The notes: generated by a model not told the origin, from the sequence alone. Shown: positions 38,723-49,263, numbered from the stretch's first letter. The stretch is DNA of 64,000 nucleotides from an uncultured Alphaproteobacteria bacterium (GCA_902516235.1 CABXXO010000001.1:33381-97380); one strand, 5' to 3'. Program-made: numbers and translations.

Positions 38723-39472
38723 TTAAATAACTTTTGCCTCATACTTTAATTTTTTAACTAATTCTTTTACATCACTGACCATTACTCCTGCTTTTCTTTT
38801 AGGGGGTTCTATGACTTTTAACGTTTTAATTCTTGGTGTTGTATCTATGCCCAATGAATCAATATCAATTATATCTAAAGGTTTTTTTTTAGCTTTCATT
38901 ATGTTTGGTAAAGAAGCAAAACGTGGGGTATTAAGTCTTAAATCACAAGTGAGAACAGCAGGTAAACTTGTTTCTAAATTTTCAATCCCCTCATCAATTT
39001 CTCTTGAGATGGAAACTTTATTACCTTCAATTTTTAAATTTGAAATAAAGCAGCCTTGTGGCCATTTTAGTAAAGCAGATAGAATTTGGCCAGTTTGATT
39101 AGAGTCATCATCAATAGCTTGTTTACCCATTAGGACTAAATCTGGTTTTTCTTTTTCTATCAATTTCATAAGTGTTTTAGCAACAGCTAAGGGTTCTAAA
39201 GTATTTTGTGTTTTTACTAAAATTGATTTATCTATACCCATCGCCATAGATGTCCTTAAAACATCTTGGGATTTTTCATCACCAATTGATACTGCAATAG
39301 TTTCTGAAGCTAAACCTTGTTCTTTTAGTTTAACAGCTTCTTCGATTGCGTTTTCATCAGGAGGGTTTACTGACATTTTTACATTTTGAGTTTCTACTCC
39401 ACTATTATCACTTTTGACCCTAATTTGGACCTTGTAGTCGACAACTCTTTTTACAGCAACTAAAACTTTCAT
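38723..39472 (-). CDS. etfB: Electron transfer flavoprotein beta subunit
   Basis: MKVLVAVKRVVDYKVQIRV, MGKQAIDDDSNQTGQ, VLTCDLRLNTPRFASLPNIMKAKKKPL. Confidence 0.93.
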   Translation of the reverse strand: MKVLVAVKRVVDYKVQIRVKSDNSGVETQNVKMSVNPPDENAIEEAVKLKEQGLASETIAVSIGDEKSQDVLRTSMAMGIDKSILVKTQNTLEPLAVAKTLMKLIEKEKPDLVLMGKQAIDDDSNQTGQILSALLKWPQGCFISNLKIEGNKVSISREIDEGIENLETSLPAVLTCDLRLNTPRFASLPNIMKAKKKPLDIIDIDSLGIDTTPRIKTLKVIEPPKRKAGVMVSDVKELVKKLKYEAKVI

Positions 39473-39525
39473 TTGAATTTCAATAAAATAAACTAACTTT
39501 ATTAAGATACAAGATACAAAAAAAT

Positions 39526-40071
39526 ATGGAAAATATTAAAAAAAAGAGAATTTATAAAAATTTTTTTGAACTAAATATCAAATTTGACAAAAAAAATGAA
39601 TCTACTGAAATTAAAGAAAATTATGTTTTTAATGGGAATAGTGTATCTGCCATATGTTATAATGAAAAATTAAAATTATTTTATTTTATAAAACAATTTA
39701 GACCTACCTATTATTTTAGCAAACTGTCCTCATCTCCCCTTGAAATTGTAGCAGGGGGAATAAATAAAAATGAAACAAGTCGTGAAGCAATAAAAAGAGA
39801 GATTCAAGAAGAACTAGGAGTTAAACCTTTAGTTTTAAAAAAGTTAGACACATTGATAATAGCTCCAGATATTTTAGAAGAAATGACAGATATCTACTTG
39901 GCTAAAGTTCCAGAGATTAAAAATTTTAAAATCTCTAATCCTCAAGAAGGAGAATTTATAAAAATAGTTCCTTTAAAAAAAAATGATATCTATAAGTTGC
40001 TTAAATCCAATAAACCTCAAAATATTGTGACTAAGTATATACTCTTTAAAATTAAAGAGTTTAAGATTTAA
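39526..40071 (+). CDS. NUDIX hydrolase
   Basis: Nudix box GGINKNETSREAIKREIQEELGV. Confidence 0.8.
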   Translation: MENIKKKRIYKNFFELNIKFDKKNESTEIKENYVFNGNSVSAICYNEKLKLFYFIKQFRPTYYFSKLSSSPLEIVAGGINKNETSREAIKREIQEELGVKPLVLKKLDTLIIAPDILEEMTDIYLAKVPEIKNFKISNPQEGEFIKIVPLKKNDIYKLLKSNKPQNIVTKYILFKIKEFKI

Positions 40072-42493
40072 TTTTAATCATTTCTTTATCATAGATAGAT
40101 TGAAGATGAATTTTACAAGGTACTTTTTTTGTAGCTATTTCTAATTCATACTCTCCCTCAAGTAAAAAATCTTTATCAATAATTTCATTACTTCTTACAT
40201 AACCATAGCCAATAGGTTTTCCAATTGTATATCCAAATCCCCCACTAGAAAGCCAACCTACTTGTTTACCATTTCTAAATATCGTCTCTCTTCCCAGAAT
40301 AATTTGCTCAGGATCATCGCATGTAAAACCTGCAAATATTTTTTTTATTCCAAGATTTTTTTGATTTAGTAATGCTTGTTTTCCTATGAAATCTATATCG
40401 CTATTAATTTTTGTTGCCCAAATCAAACCAGCCTCTAAAGGTGTGTGATCAGGACCAATATCAGAACCCCAGGCTCGGTAGCCTTTTTCAAGTCGACAAC
40501 TCTCAATACATCTATACCCAGCGTTAATTAATCCGTATTGACTTCCATAATCCATTATTTTTTCATAAACCTCTGAGGCCTTATCGATTGGAAAGTGTAA
40601 TTCCCAACCCAGTTCGCCCATATATGTTATTCTTATTGCATTTACCTCAATGGAAGCAATTTTAATTTTTTTATATGATGCAAATGGGAAATTCTTATTT
40701 GATAAGTCTGTGTCAGTGAGGCCTTGGAGAATTTTTCTAGAATTTGGACCCATTAAGGAAAAAACTGAATTATCAAAAGTAATATTTTTTACATTCACTT
40801 TATAATCTTTTGGGATATTTGAGGTTATCCAATTAAAGTCATGAGTCATAAACCCAGTTCCAGTAATAATGTAGAAAGTGTCTTTAGCAATAAGGGTTAA
40901 TGTGACATCGCACTCTATTCCTCCGTTATGATTTAACATCTGTGTGTAAACTGTCGAACCAATTGGTTTATTAACATTATTGGCACATAAAAACTCCATC
41001 GCTTTTTGAGAGTCCTCCCCTGATACAATAAATTTTGCAAAAGATGTTTGATCTATCAACACAGCAGCCTCTCTGGTTGCCTTAACTTCATTACCAACAG
41101 CTTCAAACCAATTTTGCTTATTAAAACTGTATATATCTTTTGGCTCTGTGCCTGGAGGAGCAAACCAATTTGGTCTTTCCCATCCCATTTTTTCTCCAAA
41201 GCAAGCATTGGCTTTTTTTAAATTTTCATAAATAGGAGATGTTTTAAATTGTCTAACTGATGAATGTTCCTCATAAGGCCAAGCCATGGTGTAGTGCTTA
41301 GCGTATGCTTCATATGTTCTTTTTCTCACCCATTCTAAATCTTGATGGGGTTTCCCAAATCTTCTAATATCAACAGGCCATAAATCATACGGGGGACGAC
41401 CGTTAGCAACCCACTCTGCAAGAGCCATTCCTGCTCCACCTCCTGCAGCAATACCATATGCATTAAAACCTGCGCCCACATAGAAGTTATTAAGCTCTGG
41501 GCTCTCTCCTAAAATAAAATTTCCATCAGGAGTAAAGCTTTCTGGACCGTTAATAAGTTCTTTAATGCCTGCTGTCTCTAATTTTGGAACTCTACCAAGA
41601 GCATTATTCATAATTTGTTCAAAGTGATCATAGTCAGAGTCTAACAAAGAAAAATGGAAATTATCAGGAACAGATTTTTCTGCCCACGACAAAGGATTAG
41701 GCTCGTATCCTCCCATTGCTAAGCCTCCAACTTCCTCTTTAAAATATATTAAACGATCTGGATCCCTTAAGGTAGGTAAGCTAGTCTCAACTCCATCTAT
41801 TTTTTCAGTTACTAAATATTGGTGCTGAAATGAGACTAAAGGTACATTAACACCTACGGTTTGAGCTAATTGTCTGGTCCATTGACCACAACAACAAACG
41901 ATTTTTTCGCATTGAATTGTTCCTTTATCTGTCTCAACTGCGATGATTTTTCCATCTTCAATTACAACTTTAGAAGCCTTGGTTTCTTCAATTATTTTAG
42001 CTCCCTTGTTACGAGCTCCTTTAGCTAAAGCTTGAGAGATATCCGTGGGATTAGCTTGTCCATCTGTTGGGAGAAATGCAGCTCCATATACATCATCAAT
42101 ATTCATGATAGGCCATAAATCTTGTGCTTCTTTAGGAGATAATAGCTCCATCTCAAGACCAAAAGAATGGGCAGTAGTTGTTTGTCTCAATACCTCTTGC
42201 CATCTCTCTTTATTACATGCCAGCCTCAATCCGCCATTCATTTTCCAACCTGTGCTAAGACCAGTTTCTTTTTCTAATTTGTCATAAAGATCTACAGAGT
42301 AACCTAATAATTGAGTAATATTTGCATTTGTTCTTAATTGTCCAACTAAACCTGCGGCGTGCCAAGTACTCCCTGCTGTAAGTTTACCACTTTCAATTAA
42401 ACAAACTTCTAAACCTAAGTTAGCCAAATGATAAGCTGTTGAACAACCAACTATACCTCCACCAATAATTAAAATTTTTGAACTTTTAATCAT
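40061..42493 (-). CDS. Dimethylglycine/sarcosine dehydrogenase-like FAD/GcvT protein
   Basis: 810 aa; N-terminal DAO domain (ILIIGGGIVGCSTAYHLA..GSTWHAAGL), C-terminal GcvT (YMGELGWELHFP, ESCRLEKGYRAWGSDIGPDHTPLEAGL). Confidence 0.82.
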   Translation of the reverse strand: MIKSSKILIIGGGIVGCSTAYHLANLGLEVCLIESGKLTAGSTWHAAGLVGQLRTNANITQLLGYSVDLYDKLEKETGLSTGWKMNGGLRLACNKERWQEVLRQTTTAHSFGLEMELLSPKEAQDLWPIMNIDDVYGAAFLPTDGQANPTDISQALAKGARNKGAKIIEETKASKVVIEDGKIIAVETDKGTIQCEKIVCCCGQWTRQLAQTVGVNVPLVSFQHQYLVTEKIDGVETSLPTLRDPDRLIYFKEEVGGLAMGGYEPNPLSWAEKSVPDNFHFSLLDSDYDHFEQIMNNALGRVPKLETAGIKELINGPESFTPDGNFILGESPELNNFYVGAGFNAYGIAAGGGAGMALAEWVANGRPPYDLWPVDIRRFGKPHQDLEWVRKRTYEAYAKHYTMAWPYEEHSSVRQFKTSPIYENLKKANACFGEKMGWERPNWFAPPGTEPKDIYSFNKQNWFEAVGNEVKATREAAVLIDQTSFAKFIVSGEDSQKAMEFLCANNVNKPIGSTVYTQMLNHNGGIECDVTLTLIAKDTFYIITGTGFMTHDFNWITSNIPKDYKVNVKNITFDNSVFSLMGPNSRKILQGLTDTDLSNKNFPFASYKKIKIASIEVNAIRITYMGELGWELHFPIDKASEVYEKIMDYGSQYGLINAGYRCIESCRLEKGYRAWGSDIGPDHTPLEAGLIWATKINSDIDFIGKQALLNQKNLGIKKIFAGFTCDDPEQIILGRETIFRNGKQVGWLSSGGFGYTIGKPIGYGYVRSNEIIDKDFLLEGEYELEIATKKVPCKIHLQSIYDKEMIKIKS

Positions 42494-43350
42494 TAAAGGC
42501 TTTCAAACGTGTTATTAAATTTTGTTAAGTTTTCTTCAGTGTATTTAGAATAATCAAATTCTAAATTGGAAGTAATCTCTGATACCATACTCCACATCGT
42601 TTCTCTAAGGAGACTTGCTGCCTTCATTGAATTATATCTTATGAGAAGTTCTTTTGATGGTTTTTGATCATAATATAATTCTAAACATTGGTTTTCTAAT
42701 TCAGTATCAAAATCATTATTCGAAGCAAGGCCTCCAATATCAAATAATGGATCATTAAATCCACCATATTCCCAATCAACTACCCAAATTTTTGAACCAT
42801 CATCTAGAAAATTTGCAGCCAAGAAATCATTATGGCCAAATACTATATCCCTAGGAGAAGATAATTTTTCTAGTGTTTCTGATTTTTTAATTAGTTCTTG
42901 AATTATTGAAACATGACTTGAGTTATTTTTTTTTAAAAAATTAGAATAATATTTAATTACATAAAAAACCCAAAAAATTATTGACTGACCATTTAATTGA
43001 TTTGGCATTTCAAAATGAATTTTTTTAATGATGGGCATAATTTTATCAAGGTTGATCCTAACAGTTTCAGGGTCAAGAGTTTTACATTGGATATAATCAA
43101 AAACCATCACACCCGGCTCAAAGTGTATCAATTTTGGGGACACCCCAATAGCATGAGCCGCTTTACTTACATTTAATTCATTAGATCGATAGACTAAATG
43201 CTCAGGAATATCCTCTCCCATTCTTACTACATATTCTGATGAACCATCTTTGACTAAATAATTATAATTTGTAATTCCTCCTTCTAGAGGATTTAAAGAG
43301 ATATTACCTTTCCAGATAGGTAGTGCCTTAATTTTATTTACATAATTCAT
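42493..43350 (-). CDS. Choline kinase/aminoglycoside phosphotransferase (APH) family protein
   Basis: GGITNYNYLV, VFGHNDFLAANFL, VVDWEYGGFNDPLFDIG. Confidence 0.82.
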   Translation of the reverse strand: MNYVNKIKALPIWKGNISLNPLEGGITNYNYLVKDGSSEYVVRMGEDIPEHLVYRSNELNVSKAAHAIGVSPKLIHFEPGVMVFDYIQCKTLDPETVRINLDKIMPIIKKIHFEMPNQLNGQSIIFWVFYVIKYYSNFLKKNNSSHVSIIQELIKKSETLEKLSSPRDIVFGHNDFLAANFLDDGSKIWVVDWEYGGFNDPLFDIGGLASNNDFDTELENQCLELYYDQKPSKELLIRYNSMKAASLLRETMWSMVSEITSNLEFDYSKYTEENLTKFNNTFESL

Positions 43351-43376
43351 AGTTTAAACTTAATTTTTCAATAGAA

Positions 43377-43394
43377 ATTACTTATGAAAGTAAT
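43377..43394. promoter_or_regulatory. Inverted repeat in divergent promoter upstream of bhmt
   Basis: ATTACTT-ATGA-AAGTAAT, perfect 7-bp arms. Confidence 0.35.
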
Positions 43395-43430
43395 AATAAT
43401 TATCATAAAAATTTAATTGGGGGAATTGAA

Positions 43431-44468
43431 ATGGACCTTATAGAGAGATTAAACAAAGGGCCTATTTTATGTGCTGAGGGATATCTTTTTGCTATGGAAA
43501 GAAGGGGTTATCTTCAAGCAGGTTCTTATGTACCTGAAGTTGTCCTCGAGCATCCAGAGGTAGTCACTCAGCTTCACCGAGAGTTTATTCGTTCTGGTAG
43601 TGATGTTGTCCAAGCTTTTACATACTACGGTCATCGTGAAAAACTTCGACTAATAGGCAAAGAAGAGTTACTAGAACCTCTTCAAAAAAATGCTTTAAAA
43701 ATTGCCAGATATGCTGCAAAGGAATTTCCCGATTTAGACTTAATGATTGCAGGAAACGTTGCTAACACAAATATTTATGACCCAAACAACAAACAATCTC
43801 ATATTGACTGTCAAAAAATGTTTGCTGAACAAATTGCTTGGGCTAAAGAAGATAATGTTGATTTTATTATTGCGGAGACGATTAGTTGGACTGAGGAGGC
43901 TAAAATTGCTCTTAAAGAAATAAAGAATGCTGGTTTAATTGCAGTTGTGAATTTGGCGATACATAAAGGAGATAAAACCAGAGATGGTCATACAGCAGCT
44001 GAAGCTTGTAAAATCTTAGAAGATCATGGAGCTGATGTTGTTGGACTTAATTGTTACAGAGGACCAGATATGATGATGAAATTACTTCCTGATATTAGAA
44101 AACAAGTATCTTGTCATGTTGCAGCATTGCCTGTTCCTTACAGAACTAATGAAGAGTACCCTACGCATATGTATATAAAAGATCCAAATTGTGGCTGTAT
44201 TGATGGGAACGTCTCTCATATAGCTTTAGATGGACTTACATGTAATAGATTTGAAATGGCCGAATTTACGAAAAACTGTATGGAGTTAAATGTAAACTTT
44301 ATTGGTATTTGTTGTGGAGCAGATCCTCATCATGTAAGAGAAATGGCAGTAGCTATGGGAAGAAAACCAATTTCTTTTAAGTATTACCCTGACATGAGCA
44401 AACATTTTGCACATGGCAATGAAGCCACACTTAAAGACCATAATAAAGTTAATCAGTGGTTAAAATAA
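43431..44468 (+). CDS. bhmt: Betaine-homocysteine S-methyltransferase family protein
   Basis: AGSYVPEVVLEHPEVVTQLHREFIRSGSDVVQAFTYYG; VGLNCYRGP; Zn-site IGICCGADPHHVREMA. Confidence 0.87.
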   Translation: MDLIERLNKGPILCAEGYLFAMERRGYLQAGSYVPEVVLEHPEVVTQLHREFIRSGSDVVQAFTYYGHREKLRLIGKEELLEPLQKNALKIARYAAKEFPDLDLMIAGNVANTNIYDPNNKQSHIDCQKMFAEQIAWAKEDNVDFIIAETISWTEEAKIALKEIKNAGLIAVVNLAIHKGDKTRDGHTAAEACKILEDHGADVVGLNCYRGPDMMMKLLPDIRKQVSCHVAALPVPYRTNEEYPTHMYIKDPNCGCIDGNVSHIALDGLTCNRFEMAEFTKNCMELNVNFIGICCGADPHHVREMAVAMGRKPISFKYYPDMSKHFAHGNEATLKDHNKVNQWLK

Positions 44469-44503
44469 TTTGAAAGTAACCAGAGTATATTAAATTTAAT
44501 TAG

Positions 44504-45235
44504 ATGAGTGTTTGGGGGAAATTACTTGCTGGTACATTTGGATTTGCTTTAGGTGGTCCAATTGGGGCATTACTTGGTGTTATTGCAGGACATAGTGTAG
44601 ATAAAATAAGAAGACAAAATACCAATGAAAGCATAGGTATAAAGTCCCCTCAAGAAATTATTACAATTGGAATTATAATATTAGCGGCAAAATTAGCTAA
44701 GGCAGATGGCCAAGTTACTTCAGATGAGGTTAAAGCATTTAGAGAAAAATTTAAAATACCTCCTAACTTTCAAAGCGATGTTGGTAAAATTTTTAATGAA
44801 GCAAAAAAAACTTCAGATGATTATCATCAATACGCGAAACAACTTGGGATGTTATTTAGAGCACTACCACAAGTACTTGAACAAGTCATCAATCTTTTAT
44901 TTTATATAGCAGAGGCAGATGGGGAGATAAGTGATCCTGAAATAAATTATATAGAGAATTGTGCTAATTACTTTGGCCTAACTAAAACCCAATATGAGAG
45001 CATTAAAACATTGTGGCTGGACAAACAAATAAATCCATACAAAGTACTAGGAATTAATAAAGAGGCAACGGACGGCGAGATTAGAAAGAAATGGATTAAG
45101 CTTAGTAAAGAGTTACACCCTGACCAATTAAGTGCCCAGGGTGTCCCTCAAGAATTAATCATTAAATCTGAAGACAGACTATCCGAGATAAATCAAGCCT
45201 ACGATAAAATAAAAAGTATTCGCAATATCAATTAA
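44504..45235 (+). CDS. TerB-like plus C-terminal J-domain protein (DjlA-like)
   Basis: TerB-like repeats ([28 protein letters not shown]); J domain NPYKVLGI...[14 protein letters not shown]. Confidence 0.82.
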   Translation: MSVWGKLLAGTFGFALGGPIGALLGVIAGHSVDKIRRQNTNESIGIKSPQEIITIGIIILAAKLAKADGQVTSDEVKAFREKFKIPPNFQSDVGKIFNEAKKTSDDYHQYAKQLGMLFRALPQVLEQVINLLFYIAEADGEISDPEINYIENCANYFGLTKTQYESIKTLWLDKQINPYKVLGINKEATDGEIRKKWIKLSKELHPDQLSAQGVPQELIIKSEDRLSEINQAYDKIKSIRNIN

Positions 45236-45435
45236 ACTTTTTTCAACTGATCTGCTTTGGATTTGCCTTTGTCTTCAACAATTTCAAATTCGACTTTGTC
45301 GCCTTCATCGAGGCGGTCTAATCCTGCTTGTTGAACAGCTGTGATATGAACAAAGATATCTTTATCTTCTCCATCAGGGGCAATAAACCCATATCCTTTT
45401 TTTGGGTTAAACCATTTCACTGTTCCTGTAGTCAT
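45232..45435 (-). CDS. cspA: Cold shock protein
   Basis: [32 protein letters not shown]. Confidence 0.95.
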   Translation of the reverse strand: MTTGTVKWFNPKKGYGFIAPDGEDKDIFVHITAVQQAGLDRLDEGDKVEFEIVEDKGKSKADQLKKV

Positions 45436-45574
45436 TTATAGTCCTTTCTTAAGTAATAAATATTTAGTATATCCAAATGTCGTTTAAAATTTTAATGAGA
45501 TTTTTTTAAATAGTATTCAAATAATAAGCCTAAATATTGGTAAACCTTTTAAAGCAATTTGAGTAAATTAAAAG

Positions 45575-46366
45575 TTAAAAATGATAGACTGGGCCACTTC
45601 CTTTACCAATTTTGTAAAAACTACCTTTATATATGGCTTTTTTTGTGTAGTTTCTTGAAATCTTTACAGACTTTAAAATATCATTACCTAAGGCAATATT
45701 AGAAGCGATAGCTGATGATAATGTGCAGCCTGTTCCATGGGTATTTTTGCTATTAATGATATTAGACATAAAAAAATGTATCTCCTTGTTTTTCTTTAGG
45801 AATAAACAATCATAGATTTTTTTCTCTTTAATAAGACCTTTAATCAAAATATTTTTTGCACCTATATTTTGAAGTATTTCTATAGCTTTAATCATATCGT
45901 TTTTTGTATAAATTTTAGTATTTGTAAGAAGTTCAGCTTCTTTTAAATTAGGTGTAATTATCAATGACTTGGTTATTAAATTTTTTACCAAACTAGAAAT
46001 AGCACTTTTTTTTAATAATAAAAAACCTGAGGTTGATACCATCACAGGATCTAATATAACATTTGAAATTTTAGAATTTTCTATAAATTTTGATATCTCT
46101 TGAATAATTTTTTTATCACTGAGCATTCCAATCTTGATTGAGTCAGGTTTTATATCGTTACAAGTAGTATTGAGTTGTTCTTTGATAAATTTGGGAGTTG
46201 TATTAAAAATACTTTTTACCTCTTGAGTATTTTGTGCTGTTAGAGCAGTGATTACTGACATCGCATAGCATTTAAAATATGTTATAGTTTTTATATCTGC
46301 TTGGATTCCCGCACCACCTGACGAGTCAGAACCTGCAATAGTTAATACAGTTTTATATTTTTTCAT
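45575..46366 (-). CDS. thiD: Hydroxymethylpyrimidine/phosphomethylpyrimidine kinase
   Basis: TIAGSDSSGGAGIQADIKT, NTHGTGCTLSSAIAS. Confidence 0.92.
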   Translation of the reverse strand: MKKYKTVLTIAGSDSSGGAGIQADIKTITYFKCYAMSVITALTAQNTQEVKSIFNTTPKFIKEQLNTTCNDIKPDSIKIGMLSDKKIIQEISKFIENSKISNVILDPVMVSTSGFLLLKKSAISSLVKNLITKSLIITPNLKEAELLTNTKIYTKNDMIKAIEILQNIGAKNILIKGLIKEKKIYDCLFLKKNKEIHFFMSNIINSKNTHGTGCTLSSAIASNIALGNDILKSVKISRNYTKKAIYKGSFYKIGKGSGPVYHF

Positions 46367-46976
46367 AACTTTTTATGATCTTACTTATTTTAGAGCAATT
46401 ATCTTTAATATTTCCTTTTAATAAAGAGGATATCATTGCGACACCATGTATTTTTAGTTTTAGTATATTATTGACATCATTAACTTTAATACCGCCTATT
46501 GCTATTAATGGAATCTTTGTTGCTTTGGCACAATTTTTGAGACCACCTAGACCAAAATAATTTTTCATTTCTTGTTTTGTATCCGATGAGAAAGCAGAAA
46601 CACCTATATAACTGACACTCTTTAACTTTTTTACCTTCGCAAATTCAACTTTATTACTTGCTGAAACTCCAATTATTGATTTTTTCCCTAATATTTTCCT
46701 GGCTTGATTATAAGGTAAGTCATCCATTCCAACATGTGCTCCATGAGCATTTATCGATTTTGCAATGTCCACACGATCATTGACAATAAGAGTTTTTTTA
46801 AATCTAACGCAATCCTTTTTTAAATCCTTTCCTAAATTGTATAAATCAATAGTTTTTAAATTCTTAAATCTTAGTTGAATACAATCAACCTTGCTTTCAA
46901 ATATTATTTTTAAATAATTGTCTAATTTACTCAGGGGAGTAAGTTTATCATCAGTAACAAAACAAAATTTAAACAC
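46353..46976 (-). CDS. thiE: Thiamine phosphate synthase
   Basis: CIQLRFKN, LIVNDRVDIAKSINAHGAHVGMDDLP, IGVSASN, PLIAIGGI. Confidence 0.9.
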   Translation of the reverse strand: MFKFCFVTDDKLTPLSKLDNYLKIIFESKVDCIQLRFKNLKTIDLYNLGKDLKKDCVRFKKTLIVNDRVDIAKSINAHGAHVGMDDLPYNQARKILGKKSIIGVSASNKVEFAKVKKLKSVSYIGVSAFSSDTKQEMKNYFGLGGLKNCAKATKIPLIAIGGIKVNDVNNILKLKIHGVAMISSLLKGNIKDNCSKISKIIKSYEKI

Positions 46977-47769
46977 TGGTGATTTTTAAATTATCTAAAA
47001 TCTCTTTTTCAGTAATATTATTTAATTTGTTTAAGAAATTTACTTGAAAATCACCTGGGCCCTCAGATTTTGATGCTGCGAGTTCTCCTGCAATTGAAAA
47101 AATAGCTGCAGAACTTATGGCTGATTTATATAAACTTTCTCCAACAGCGGCAAATGCTCCAACAATACATGATAATGAACAGCCAATAGCTGTAACTTTT
47201 GTCATTATACTTGATCCGTTAGATATTTTTGTAATTTTATCATCGTAAATAATAAAATCATCTCCACCACTTATAAATACTACACAATCATTCTCTTTAG
47301 ATAAAATTTTACCAGACTCAATAGCAGCGTGGCTTTCAATTGAAGAATCTACACCCTTTGAAGTAATTTTATTTTGATCAACTAGTGATTGAATTTCAGA
47401 CGCATTCCCTCTGATGATTAATTTTTTGGAACCATTAATTATTTCAAGGCAAGTTTGGGTTCTTAATTTACTCGCACCTGAGCCAACAGGGTCTAGTATG
47501 ATTGGTTTTTCTTGTTCAACATAGAATTTAGAAGCCTCTAAAAAGCTAGGTCTCCAATCGTCATCAAGTGTTCCAATATTATTAACTAGACAAGACGAAA
47601 TGGCAGCTATTTCTCCAAGTTCACTTCTAGCATGAGACATCAGCGGAGATGCTCCAATTGATAAGAGTGTGTTAGCATTAATGTTCATTGCCACGTAATT
47701 AGTTATACAATGCACGAGCGCTCCTTTTTCCCGTAGGTTTTTTAAATCATTATAAATATGTTCCATCAT
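46969..47769 (-). CDS. thiM: Hydroxyethylthiazole kinase
   Basis: LVHCITNYVAMNINANTLLSIGASPLMSHA, ILDPVGSGAS, IIRGNASEI, TAIGCSLSCIVGAF. Confidence 0.93.
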   Translation of the reverse strand: MMEHIYNDLKNLREKGALVHCITNYVAMNINANTLLSIGASPLMSHARSELGEIAAISSCLVNNIGTLDDDWRPSFLEASKFYVEQEKPIILDPVGSGASKLRTQTCLEIINGSKKLIIRGNASEIQSLVDQNKITSKGVDSSIESHAAIESGKILSKENDCVVFISGGDDFIIYDDKITKISNGSSIMTKVTAIGCSLSCIVGAFAAVGESLYKSAISSAAIFSIAGELAASKSEGPGDFQVNFLNKLNNITEKEILDNLKITSV

Positions 47770-49151
47770 ACTCCTTTCTTTTTCATCAATAGTGTCAATA
47801 TTGTCGAAAATAAAATTGGCACTAAAAATGATGAAAATAATTTATAGTTATTGATAAAAGTTAAATTTATATTTAGAAAATCACTCATTATATTTTTACT
47901 GAATGAGGGGTCAGGAAATATTAATACTCCCAGTAGTAAACTAAAAAACGATATTATGTAAATTTGTTTGACAGAGATATTAAAACCAAACAAACCCAAC
48001 AAAAAAGGTAAAACTAAACAACAACAAATTAAATCGGCAATGAGAAATACGTATAAGACATTGTAACCTTGTGAAGATAGTATAAAAACTGCCACTAAAA
48101 AAACTAAAATAAAATATATGTTTAAGGAGGATTTAAAAGAATAACTCTTGCTGAGCGAGACAATCTGAGAATTTATTGCATTTATTAAAGTATCAATACT
48201 GCTCAATACTAGTGAAGCAGCCAATATTACAAATATATATTTTATAAACGAGGTTTCCAGTAGCCCAAAAAGTTTTACAAAAGTTAAGTCAGGATCGTCC
48301 ATGGAGTATAGTGAAATTGATACCAATCCAGAATATCCAATGAAATAAACAACTATGAATATAATTAAAGTAGATATAATTAAGCTTACACTAAGAGTGT
48401 TATCATCTTTAGCAGCATAAATTCTTTGCCAATTACCATGGTGAAAAAGATTAGTAAATGTAACCGCTATTAAAAAAGTTAAACCTGTTATCCATAAAAA
48501 TTGATTATTAAAGTCGAATAAATGAGCATTTTCTATCATAAAAGAAGTATTGTCTGAAAACTCTTGGAATGGAATTTTAAAAACTAAAAAGAGACAAATT
48601 CCTATAATGAAAATAAATTGAATTAGATCTGTGAAAATTGTTGCTGATAGTCCGCCAATTAGAACGTATGATAAAGCTATTAATATAATTATCATTGAAG
48701 AGATCCAATATGAGGTACCATTTAAAAAATAAAAGAACTTTGAGATTGCTGTAATCTCAGCTATTAAAAACACTGTCATGTAAATTAACGAAACTATTAT
48801 GACAAAGTGTGATAGACTTTTACCAAATCTATTTTCAATACAATCATGAAAGCCTGACGAATTTGGAAATACTTTTCTTACGTATCTTCCAATAAATATA
48901 AATAAAATTAAAGGCATTGCAGATCCAAGAGCATAACCAATGACATTACCCATTCCGCCCCAAGTAGCTGCCGCTGCTGGTGAAAAAATTATCCAAAAAC
49001 CTAATGCTGATGACACAAAAGAAGAAGTTGAGAAAAATATGTTATATTTATTTTTAATAACAAATTTATCATCTGATAATTCATTTTTTTTTAAAAATAT
49101 GAATGATACAGTAAAAATTAAACCTAATAATATTAAAAAAATAATTTCCAT
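47766..49151 (-). CDS. Sodium:solute symporter (SSS) family transporter, probable thiamin-precursor importer (ThiV-like)
   Basis: 461 aa polytopic protein; first gene after a TPP riboswitch, operon with thiM-thiE-thiD. Confidence 0.75.
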   Translation of the reverse strand: MEIIFLILLGLIFTVSFIFLKKNELSDDKFVIKNKYNIFFSTSSFVSSALGFWIIFSPAAAATWGGMGNVIGYALGSAMPLILFIFIGRYVRKVFPNSSGFHDCIENRFGKSLSHFVIIVSLIYMTVFLIAEITAISKFFYFLNGTSYWISSMIIILIALSYVLIGGLSATIFTDLIQFIFIIGICLFLVFKIPFQEFSDNTSFMIENAHLFDFNNQFLWITGLTFLIAVTFTNLFHHGNWQRIYAAKDDNTLSVSLIISTLIIFIVVYFIGYSGLVSISLYSMDDPDLTFVKLFGLLETSFIKYIFVILAASLVLSSIDTLINAINSQIVSLSKSYSFKSSLNIYFILVFLVAVFILSSQGYNVLYVFLIADLICCCLVLPFLLGLFGFNISVKQIYIISFFSLLLGVLIFPDPSFSKNIMSDFLNINLTFINNYKLFSSFLVPILFSTILTLLMKKKGV

Positions 49152-49178
49152 TTAATCTGTACTAATTGTTAAAAGTAT

Positions 49179-49263
49179 TTAAGGGAAACTTCCTACGCCA
49201 GAATTACCTGGATCAGGTTCGAGGGTTAAGTATTACCTTTCTCAGCCTTTCAGCACCCCTTAA
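49179..49263 (-). ncRNA. TPP riboswitch (THI element)
   Basis: Minus strand: AAGGGGTGCTGAAAGGCTGAGAAAGGTAATACTTAACCCTCGAACCTGATCCAGGTAATTCTGGCGTAGGAAG, matching the conserved CTGAGA/ACCC-GAACCTGATC/GCGTAGGAA core; closing stem TTAAGGG/CCCTTAA. Confidence 0.93.

Noticed and set aside
38811-39098. 95-aa plus-strand ORF opposite etfB
   Set aside because: Antisense to etfB; no independent evidence of coding.
43351-43430. SAM-V-type riboswitch upstream of bhmt, as reported in SAR11
   Set aside because: The 80-nt leader is AT-rich and I could not match the SAM-V pseudoknot core. A covariance-model search would decide.
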